Positions 55,479 through 64,000 of a stretch of DNA of 64,000 bases are shown piece after piece. Made by a program: the position numbers and the translations under genes. The first letter of the stretch is position 1. Each line of letters starts with the position of its first letter. The notes under the pieces are model-generated. The model made no database searches and was not told the DNA's origin. It worked only from the letters and a program-made list of their open reading frames with translations. Source of the stretch: Branchinecta lynchi (taxonomy: Eukaryota; Arthropoda; Branchiopoda; Anostraca; Branchinectidae). The stretch lies in NCBI GenBank assembly GCA_023053575.1, contig JAKZAP010000018.1, positions 13,172,202-13,236,201 of the forward strand, written 5' to 3'.

Positions 55479-55617
55479 CGGTGAGGATTGTGAAAGAGTT
55501 TTCAAAGAATTGTATCAAAGTGTTCGTCGCTCGACCTTGCGACAAAGTGACAGCGAAAGCACAAAGACTCAGTCGACAATCACCGCTCGAGTGTTAAGAA
55601 AATTTGATATGAATAAG
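55479..55617 (+). CDS. Possible internal exon of an unidentified gene
   Basis: A strong pyrimidine tract and acceptor (TTCTTATCTAATCAG) precede 139 nt of open frame ending AAG/GTAGAC. It reads GEDCERVFKELYQSVRRS and ends ITARVLRKFDMNK. The end resembles the beginning of an EF-hand loop (FDxNKDG) but the rest of the loop is not in view. No partner exons were found. It may be real, with the rest outside the window or displaced by repeats. Confidence 0.3.
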
Positions 55618-55824
55618 GTAGACGTTCGGCTTTATTACTTTTATACCTTAATTTAACGTAGCTTTTCGAATGTGTACAAAGCGTATATCCTAATGGTCCC
55701 ACAGTTTTTAGGCTCAAGTTTTGTTTTGATTGCCTTGCTGCTCAAATGCTAAAAACAAATGATTTCAGTGAGTAGCACGTAAACTCCGATCTTCAGAAAA
55801 TGTAAGCAGTCTTTCATTAAAAAC

Positions 55825-57030
55825 GAGACCAAAGTTTTCGATGGGATCCCAAAAATTTAATATTTATTGGACTTCTTGATCCAGACAATCTGATTTTGCA
55901 GATTTCTGCGTCTTCTTCAGACCTCTTCAACATTTTGCTATTTATCCGTAAGCCACCGCGTGAATATGTATAAAAAATGATTTGTCCGGCAAGAAAACAA
56001 ATTTCAGATATGAATTCAGCGGGCCTCCTTACCCCTGAGACGACTATCTAATTAGCTTATAAAACATACCTTTTTTTTACCCTTAATTCGAAACGCCTTC
56101 CTTTGCCTTTAAATATCTAAAGGACCCAACTACAACTTGGCCTGTACTTAGCCAGTGAATCCTCATACGAAGTCTGAACAACATATCTTAACCCCTTCGA
56201 CCCCCCCCCCCCACATACTTCCATGACTAAACCAAAGAATACTTACGCTAGGTGCAAATATCTTTAATTAAACCCAAGACACGTGACTCTCTCCGGCGTC
56301 TGAAGCTTATCTTACGACGCGCCGAGCTTGCGTAATTGGTAGGGTGGATACTGGTGTAGCCATCTTTTTTTTTCGAGAATTGATCGAGAAATTTTTATTA
56401 AATTGTTCGCCAGACAGTTGCCGGGATGCATTCTGCCTGTTTGACCCAGTAAATGCCGGTTGGGACTTTGAAGATAACTAAACTGATCGCATACTCTTTT
56501 TGTTTATCTTTAGTATGTTCGAAAGTTGCAACATCATGTCTCCTCACTCTATATCTATTATAGCATTGGGTTTTAACATTTCATGCTAAACTTCGGGTCC
56601 GAGCGAGCTGCTTGTACGGCCAAAAAATAATTTTCGTTTTCAGATCCAGCATGTCCTCTTACCGTAGAGTCGAACGTCTAATCAACTTCAGTTTCAACTT
56701 TTACTTTTAACAAATTTTCCGGTTTTTGCCGAATTTCGGGTGAACTACTTTTCCGGTGAGAAGATAAATTTCATATTCAGCATGTCTCCTTCCGGCGAGA
56801 CACTAATTATAATATCTGGATTCGGCGTCCCTCCCTCCCTCCCCTAAATATATAGCTATGGAGCCCATCTATGAACTCGACATTTCCATTGACCCAAAGT
56901 ATCCTCACACCAAGTTTCATCAAAATATCCCGTTCCCTTCGAGAGTTATCGTGCTCACGGACGGACGGAGAGACGGACAACTTTTACGAAGTTATAGGTA
57001 TCCCTCTTCTTGCGTTTCTGGATCCCAAAA
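55825..57030 (-). mobile_element. Family X, copy 5
   Basis: The left end GAGACCAAAGTTTTCGATGG GATCCC is the inverse tail. The right end is the head with TCGTGCTCACGGACGGACGG and TCTGGATCCC. Monomers lie between. Confidence 0.8.
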
Positions 57031-57376
57031 TCACGCTGTTTTGTCAAAGTCCTGATACAAAACACCATGTGATCTTGGTTAAAAAAGACAAACGCGTCGA
57101 CATAAGCGTTCTTGACCCCCTTCCCCGCAGCTACGAACCGTCTGAAGAAAACCGCTGTACCATTGTCAAAATCCGTTCGAACCAATCGGGCACACGCTAC
57201 GCGGACATCGCTACTTGTTACAGATTTTTCAGCTTCGAACTAAAAATAACACATTTGCACCAAACATTAAAGAGGTAACGAAATATAAAAAGTGTTCATT
57301 TATTGAAGACCCATCATAACCCGACTGCAGAAAACGGGAGTATAAAAAGGAAATGAAGCCTTTGCACAGCTGAGCC

Positions 57377-58652
57377 TTTTGGGATCCCAAAACGTAAGTG
57401 GAGGGATACCTATGACATCGCAAAATTGTCCGTCTCTCCGTCCGTCTGTGCGCACTATAACTCTCAAAGGGAAAGAGATATGTTGATGAAACTTGGTGTG
57501 AGAGTTTCTTTGAATCAAGACTAAGGTCGAGTTCGTAGATGGGCTCTGTAGCCCTACATTTAGGGGTGGGGAGGGGGTTTAAATTAATGGGCAAATGAAA
57601 TATTTTTAAACAGATAATGTGACAGTCGATTATAGGGTAAGGAGACATGCTGAACGCGATGGTGAAAACCATTTTGTCATCAGACAAGTAGTTAGCCCGG
57701 AATCGGGCCAAAACCGGAAAGTTTGTTAAAAGTAAAAGTTTTATTTGAAGTTGATTAGATGTTCGATTTAGAGGGAAAAAGACATGCTGAACAAGACATT
57801 CTGAACACGATGGTGAAAACCATTTTTTCGCCGGACAAGTAGTTAGCCCGGAATCCGGCCAAAACCGGAAAGTCTTTCGAAAGTAAAAGTTTTGTTTGAA
57901 GTTCATTAGATGTTCGATATAAAGGTAAGAAGACATGCTGATAACGATGGTGAAAACCATTTTCTCGCCGGACAAGTAGTTAGCCTAGAATCCGGCCAAA
58001 ACCGGAAAGTTTGTTATAAGTAAAAATTTTATTTGGAGTTGATTAGATGTTCGATTTAGGGGTCAGAAAACATGCTGAACGCTTATATGAAAACAATTTT
58101 CTACCCGGACAAGTAGTTCGCTCTGAATCAGGCCAAAACCGGAAAAATGTAAAAAGTTAAAGTTTTATTTGTAGTTGATTAGATATCCGATTTAGGGTGA
58201 GAAGAGATGCTGAATCCGTGTATGACAATCATTTCTTACCCGGGCATATAGTTCGACCGGAATCCGGCTGGAGCCGGAAAATTTGTTATAAGTTAAATTT
58301 TTATTTAAAGTCTATTAGATGTTCAATATTGGGGAAAGGCAATACGCTGAATTCGTTTTTGAGCTTTCTTTTTTCGCTGGACAAGTAGTTCTGGAATTCG
58401 TCCGAAACCAGGAAATTGGCAGGAAGTTTTCGTCAAAACAGATATGACTTGTAGGGGTAAACACACATGCTGAATCCATATCTGAACTTGGTTTTCTCAG
58501 ATGATTAGCTATTCGGCCTTAATCTGTTTCTGAATTTCAACAGTAATAATGTTCAAGGAGTCTGGCGAAGACTGGATCTGGCGAAGACAAGACCGAATTG
58601 TCTGGAACAAATATTGAATTTTTGGGATTCCATCGAAACCTTTGCTCTTGTT
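57377..58652 (+). mobile_element. Family X, copy 6 (complete)
   Basis: It starts TTTTGGGATCCCAAAACGTA and ends TTTTTGGGATTCCATCGAAA. The block CAAGTAGTTAGCCCGGAATC or a variant repeats at about 57687, 57835, 57974, 58106 and 58244, a period of 132-148 bp. Confidence 0.85.
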
Positions 58653-58817
58653 CGACCATGAGAATGTCTGAATACCCAATGACAGTGAACATTTTAGGGA
58701 AAGCGCCTTTACGGTTTTGTAATTTCATGCTCGCTTCTGATGGTAAAAGTTTGTTCTTTGAACGATGTGGCCACCTGGACAACAGCAACTTTTCAGTGTC
58801 TGATTAGCGATAGCCTG

Positions 58818-60060
58818 GTTTTGGGGGTCCCAAAACGTTAGTGAGGGGATACCTATGACTTCGTAAAGCTTGTCCTTCTGTCTGTCTGTTACCACGATAA
58901 CTCTCGAAGGGGTTGAGATATTTTGTTCAAACTTGGTTTAAGGATTCTTTGGTTCAAAGTAGCCTACAGGTCAAGTTTGTAGATGGGCTCTTTACCTCTA
59001 TACTTAGGGGTGGGTGAGGAGGTTTCAGGTCGAGGGCGATTTTTTTTTTTAAGCTAATGGGATAGTCGATTGAGACACACTGAATCCTAATATGAAACTT
59101 ATTTCCTTGCCGGATAACTAGTTCACCCAGAATCCGGCCGAAAACGGAAAATTTATTTCAGTAAGGAGACATATTGAATCCGAGTATGAAACTTTTTTTC
59201 TCGCCGGGCAAGTAGTTCACCCGGAATCCGGCCGAAACCGTAAAAAAAAAATTCGGAAGTTGATTGAATTTTTTTTTTCTGCAGTTCATTAGAGGTTCGA
59301 TTTAAGAGGTAATGAGACACGCTTACTTTGTTTTTGAATTTTATTTTCTTGCCCGACAAGTAGTTTGCCCGGAATCCGGCCGAAATCGGTAATATGCCAA
59401 GAAGTTTTAAAACCCAATCAGGTAGTCGATACAGGGAGAGGAGACATGCTGAATACAGATCTGAAACTAATTTTCTCTCCGGAAAAGAAGTAGGCTATAC
59501 CCGGAATCCGGCCAAACCGGAAATTTGGTAAAAACAAAGAGTTCATTCTCAATTGGATTAGAGGTTCGCACCGGCGATAACAACACTCGATGAATCAATC
59601 TCGGAACTTTATTTTCTCGCCAGACAAGTAATTCTGTCGAAATTTGCCAGAACTCGAAATTTGGATCGAAAGTTTCTTGGTTCGCCTCTCAATGTTACCA
59701 TCTCTTTTGCTCTGCATGCCGTTCGTCCGGAATATAGCTAAAACGAGGACTTTGGTCGAGGTAAAAGACTTTACTAAAGTCGATTAGAGATGAGATATAG
59801 CCTAGGGGTAAACATGCATGCTGAACCCATATCTGAACTTGGTTTTCTTCTCTGATTAGTTGTTTGTCGTAACTTGTATAAAAAACACCAAAACGGTATC
59901 ATTTTTTGTGCATTTTAAGCGTTGGTCGTGGTTAAATTTAATAGTAACATCCTAAAGATGTCGGGTACAGACCGGAAATCTACAAGACAGGATTGTCTGG
60001 GATCAAAAAGTCCTGTAAATATTGAGTTTTGGGGTCCCATTGAAAACTTTAGTCTTGTTA
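58818..60060 (+). mobile_element. Family X, copy 7
   Basis: It starts TTTTGGGGGTCCCAAAACGT and ends GAGTTTTGGGGTCCCATTGA AAACTTTAGTCTTGTTA. Monomers are more diverged than in copy 6. The matching GGGGTCCC change at both ends suggests that the two termini evolve together. Confidence 0.8.
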
Positions 60061-60142
60061 TTTTCGATAGCAAGGGTTTTGTAACCATGTGACTGCAATT
60101 TAGGGACGGATTTTTAACGATAGCTGAATTACGGCCGTCTCT

Positions 60143-60982
60143 GGTTTTTGGGATCCCAAAACGTAAGTGGAGGGATACCTATGACATCACAAAAGTTGTC
60201 CGTCTGTCCGTCTGTAAACACTATAACTCTCGAAGGGAATGAGATATTTTGATGAAACTTGGTGTGAGGATTCTTTGGGTCAAGAGTAAAGTCAAGTTTG
60301 TAGATGGGCTCTGTAGCCCTACATTTAGGGGTGGGGGAGGGGTTCTAATTTAAGGGGCAAATGAAATATTTTTAAACATATAATGTGATAGTCGATTATG
60401 GAGTAAAAACACATGCTGAACACGATGGTGAAAACCATTTTGTCATCGGACAAGTAGTTCACCGGGAATCCGGTCAAAACTGGAAAGTTTGTTAGAAGTA
60501 AAAGTTTTATTTGAAGTTGATTAGATGTTCGATTTAGGGATAAGAAGACATGCAGAACATGATGGTGAAACACATTTGTTCGCCGGACAAGTAGTTAGCC
60601 CGGAATCCGGCCAAAACCGGAAAGTCTGTTAAAAGTAAAAGTTTTATTTGAAGTTGATTAGATGTTCAGTTTAGGGATAAGAAGACGTGCTGAACACGAT
60701 GCTGAGAACCATTTTCTCGCCTGGCAAGTAGTTCGCCCGGAATTCGGCCAAAACCGGAAAGTTTGTTCAAAGTAAAAGTTTTGTTTAAGTTGATTAGATG
60801 TTTTATCAAGGGGTAAGAAGACATGCTGAACCCTTATGGGAATAGTATTTTCTACCAGGACAACTTGTTCGGCCGGATCGGGCCAAACCGGAAAATTTTT
60901 TAAAAGCAAAAGTTTTATTTGAAGTTGATTAGATGACAGATTTAGGGGTAAGAAAACACGCTGAATCTGTATATGACAATCT
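60143..60982 (+). mobile_element. Family X, copy 8, 3' truncated
   Basis: It starts TTTTTGGGATCCCAAAACGT and includes about four 136-138-bp monomers. It is cut by the head of copy 9. Confidence 0.8.
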
Positions 60983-62040
60983 TTTTTTGGGATCCCTAGA
61001 ACGTAAGTGGAGGGATAGACATCGCAAAAGTTGTCCGTCCGTCTGTCCGTCTGTAAGCACGATAACTCTCGAAGGGAATGAGATATTTTGATGAAACTTT
61101 GGTGTGAGGATTTGTTGGGTCGCCGGACCAGTCAAGTTCGTAGATGGGCTTTGTAGCCCTACATTTAGGGGTGGGGGAGGGGGTCAAATTAAGGGGCAAA
61201 CAAAATATTTTGAAACAGCTAATGTGATAGTCAATTATGGGGTAAGAAGACATGCTAAACACGATGGTGAAGATCATTTTGTCGTCGGACGAGTAGTTCG
61301 CCCGGAATCCGGCCAAAACTGGAAGGTTGGTTAAAAGTAAAAGTTTTATTTGAAGTTGATTAGATGCTCGATTCAGGGGTTGGAAGAGATGCTGAAGACG
61401 ATGGTGAAAACCATTTTCTCGACGGATAAGTATTTCGCCCGGAATCCGGCCGAAACCGGAAAGTTTGTTAAAATTAGAAGTTTTATTTCGAGTTTTTTAG
61501 ATGTTCGATTTAGGGCAAGAAGACATGCTGAACACTTATGTGAAAACAATTTTCTACCCAGACATGTAGTTCGCCCGGAATCCGGCGGAAACCGGAAAGT
61601 TGGTTAAAAGTAAAATTTTAATTTGAAGTTGATTAAATGTTTGATTTATGGGTAAAAAGACATGCCGAACACGATGGTGAAAATCATTTTCTCGCTAGAC
61701 AACTAGTTCGATTAGATGACAGATTAAGGGGTAATAATAGAGGCTGAGTCGGTATATGACAATGGTTTTTTACCCTGACACATAAGATTTTTGGGATCCC
61801 ATCGACACCTTTGGTCTTGTTTTACCTGGACATATAGTTCGTTTGGAATCCGGTTGAAACCGGATTTTTTTTTATAAGTTGAACTTTTACTTGAAGTTGA
61901 TTAGATGTTCTTTATACAGATAAGGTGATATCTTGAATTCGTTTCTGACCCTTTTTTTGGACAGGTATGGTAGTTAGTTCGCAATTGTCTGGATCAAATA
62001 TTAGATTTTTGGGATCCCATCGGTACCTTTGGTCTTGTTC
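60983..62040 (+). mobile_element. Family X, copy 9, with two tail ends
   Basis: It starts TTTTTTTGGGATCCCTAGAA. It has one tail end near 61787-61822 (GGGATCCCATCGACACCTTT) and a second near 62007-62040 (GGGATCCCATCGGTACCTTT), with a further monomer between. This looks like a tail from another copy or a partial tandem duplication. Confidence 0.75.
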
Positions 62041-62245
62041 CTCACCGGTGACGTCACTAGAACTTGTGTCCGCACCGTTGAGCACTAAACAGACACTGAT
62101 TAGTCCGAAAACGGGTTATAAGATCGGGGAGCAGTCACCAAAAAACGCGTTATAAGAAGCACCGCTGAGCAGTCAACGAACGCAGCTAATGATATTCAAA
62201 TTCATTTTATTCTTCAGAAACAGCATATGAAAAGGTCAATAAAAT

Positions 62246-62500
62246 TTAAATGACATAACATAGGCTCTTCATAGTTGATTTTATTTTCTGACATAGCCAC
62301 CAGCGATGTTCCAGTGCCTGGCCTATAGCTTGATAGGTCTTGAAGGGATTTGATTGGTTTCCGTACCGGCCTTCCTTTTGTCTCATCGCATTTCCGTCGG
62401 AAATTCCGACGATGTCATTCCCATGTAGCTGTTGCCCGTATAGCCATATTTTTGTCTCAAGAGAGTAGACTATCGTAGCCTGAGGACTGATTATTTGCAA
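62246..62500 (-). CDS. Unidentified 84-codon ORF
   Basis: The frame includes KIWLYGQQLHGNDIVG and ALEHRWWLCQKIKST with protein-like composition, but I recognise no family. No clear promoter or splice partner is seen. It may be a repeat shadow. Confidence 0.15.
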   Translation of the reverse strand: MQIISPQATIVYSLETKIWLYGQQLHGNDIVGISDGNAMRQKEGRYGNQSNPFKTYQAIGQALEHRWWLCQKIKSTMKSLCYVI

Positions 62501-62574
62501 TAGTTATCACATGAATTGAGCAGTTGTTTGGATTACATGAGTTTAATGAGCCTGGTGAGTCCTTCGGTATCTTG

Positions 62575-62927
62575 GATAATTGCTTTTGTTTCCGTGCAAT
62601 TTACCCGATTAGTCTAAAGAGCATGCCGCTGTTGAAAAGAACAAGAGCTAGAAGCTCATATGGCACTTGCAAGGCTGGGTCTGAGGATGAAAGTAGGAAT
62701 TAGTCAATTGTTGGGTTTGTTGTGACTTACAGATGTGCTAGGACGATGAAATTAGATTTAGGCACTAAAGACTAGACAAGATTGGCTTAGAAATTGTCAC
62801 GGATCCGACCGTCCCTGAAAGTACTAATATCCTAACCGCGAAGCACAAAAAATACTTTCAAACAAAATATACATTTTCGTGATCAGTCTTTCCGTCAGAT
62901 CCCCATCAGATCCGACCGTCCTGAAAG
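62575..62927. mobile_element. Family Y, inverted terminal fragment plus monomer
   Basis: It contains the inverse family Y end (AAGAACAAGAGCTAGAAGCT CATATGGCACTTG) followed by plus-strand monomer sequence (GTGCTAGGACGATGAAATTA). The segment from ATAATTGCTTTTGTTTCC to CATATGGC recurs at 63906-64000. Confidence 0.6.
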
Positions 62928-63875
62928 TAGGGGAGATGTGGGGGAGATGGGACAAGGGAAGATGGGACATGGTACCGCTGTGAACAAAACTTTGTTGAAA
63001 AATTCCGCCTGAATGACGGACAACGTTTCATTTATCAGTAAGGATACTTGTGTTTTTCTGAAGAAATCCATAGGTGAGAAATTTTGTATGGGTGTTTGAG
63101 TAAGAATGAGGGTCCGGTTTTTTATGAAATATCTTTCGACCAACTCATTGGAAGGTAATGAATGTTTTTTTGTTTGAAGCAGTTTTTTCTTGGCTATAAA
63201 ACAGTTCTCAGTGGTTTACCTGTACTGACATCTAGTGATACAAAAATGAATCTTTCTGGAAAGTTGTCTGCCTGGGTACTCTGGGACACGTGTTCCTGGG
63301 TACCCTGGGACACCTTTTATCCATTGTGTCCCAGGGTACCTTCAAGGGAATTGTGCAAACTTCCTGAAACAGAACTCCCTATTTGGAAATTCATATTTCC
63401 AGAGACATAGGATAAAGCCTTTGTGACAACAGAAGAAATTGCCTTAGGTCTACCACGACCAAAACTTAGTGGGCACGCAGAACGTCATGTGAAAGCCCTG
63501 CCTTTCGATTTAGACCTTTTGCAGTACCTTGTTAGATAAATAGTGCTACAGGCTTTGTCTTATGTTTGTTTGTATTTTGTAAAGTTGACAACCGGTTTGT
63601 TAAAAATGAAATTTAGCCAAAAAGGGCACTGTGTCAAGTACCCTTAAGCATGTCCCAGAGTACCCGGGGGTCAGGGTACGTTGGGACAGAAGAGGAGGGT
63701 TAGGAAAATCGTCAGTACCAAAAAGACTAATCAAGTAAATAATCTGCCAAAAATCTGGAAGAAATCACAATTAATTACACTTAACTGAGTACCAAAATCA
63801 AGCAATTTGGCCAAAGGGTTGCACGGATATCTGACATGCACGTGAACATGTCCCAGGGTACCCACATCTCCCCTA
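62928..63875. mobile_element. Pogo-type non-autonomous element, 944 bp, rich in iterons
   Basis: TA at 62928-62929 and 63874-63875 flanks ends GGGGAGATGTGGG and CCCACATCTCCCC. GGTACCC and TGGGACA motifs are iterated at both ends and inside (about 62958, 63285, 63310, 63328, 63650, 63677, 63848). The paralogous unoccupied site, GAAAGTACTAATATCCTAAC, is at about 62820. No transposase domain is present; a short frame near 63430 (ALGLPRPKLSGHAERHV) may be a remnant. Confidence 0.85.
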
Positions 63876-63905
63876 CTAATCCTAACCGCAAAGTACAAAA
63901 AAATA

Positions 63906-64000
63906 CTTTGGATAATTGCTTTTGTTTCCATGCAGTTTACCCGATTGAGCTAAACAACATGTCGCTGGGAAAAAGAACAAGAGCTATAAGCTCATATGGC
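63906..64000 (-). mobile_element. Family Y terminus, cut by window edge
   Basis: ATAATTGCTTTTGTTTCCAT ... AAGAACAAGAGCTATAAGCT CATATGGC repeats the segment at 62575-62690. This makes 62575-63905 look like one unit of a tandem duplication. Confidence 0.6.

Noticed and set aside
57229..57975. 248-codon minus-strand ORF in family X, and similar ORFs at 60325, 60658 and 60996
   Set aside because: They are translations of the tandem monomers and GTCTGTC-rich head. The frame is not conserved between copies, so they are chance openings.
60350..61720. Regular 137-bp repeats considered as a CRISPR array
   Set aside because: Monomers are contiguous and diverged throughout, with no distinction between repeat and spacer, and the genome is animal.

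Overview
This is animal nuclear DNA. It has short exons with GT/AG introns, no operons, and a very heavy load of class I and class II transposable elements. The species cannot be named from the sequence. A Ty3/Gypsy element with the Gmr1-type domain order, a ZGPAT orthologue and several hAT, pogo, Mutator and Harbinger-like families fit an invertebrate metazoan, with a mild lean to an aquatic deuterostome.

Layout. 1-1.1 kb: two local tandem repeats. 1.6-2.6 kb (+): the last three exons of a chlorophyllase-like alpha/beta hydrolase gene that starts off the left edge. 3.3-6.5 kb: tandem repeats, a 399-bp inverted-repeat element and a tRNA-derived SINE. 6.7-12.3 kb (-): a complete, apparently young Gmr1-like LTR retrotransposon, with identical 133-bp LTRs, a 5-bp target duplication and a 1469-codon gag-pol ORF in which integrase lies before reverse transcriptase. 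13.2-15.3 kb: two head-to-head copies of a 137-bp-monomer repeat family (family X). 15.8-16.1 kb: a MITE.

16.7-42.3 kb (-): one host gene, ZGPAT (CCCH zinc finger, Tudor-like domain, G-patch, C-terminal coiled coil), in ten coding exons whose splice phases all agree except for one 1-nt frameshift in exon 7. Its introns hold a 1.3-kb Mutator-like foldback element, a FLYWCH remnant, a second SINE copy, a 2.8-kb repeat array (family Y), a broken LINE, hAT MITEs and a 4.75-kb non-coding LTR element.

42.8-64 kb: almost entirely mobile DNA. It holds a hAT-like foldback inserted into an older element, a decayed pogo/Tigger transposon with a Tudor-like C-terminal domain, a MITE with two further MITEs nested in it, family X from 51.7 to 62.0 kb, and a pogo-type MITE full of GGTACCC/GGGACA iterons at the right edge.

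The most unusual item is the Gmr1-like element. It carries an intact integrase upstream of RT and also a second, degenerate integrase zinc-finger region downstream of RNase H, at the normal Ty3/Gypsy position. That region is open for about 137 codons, and a possible 56-nt intron would join it in frame to pol.
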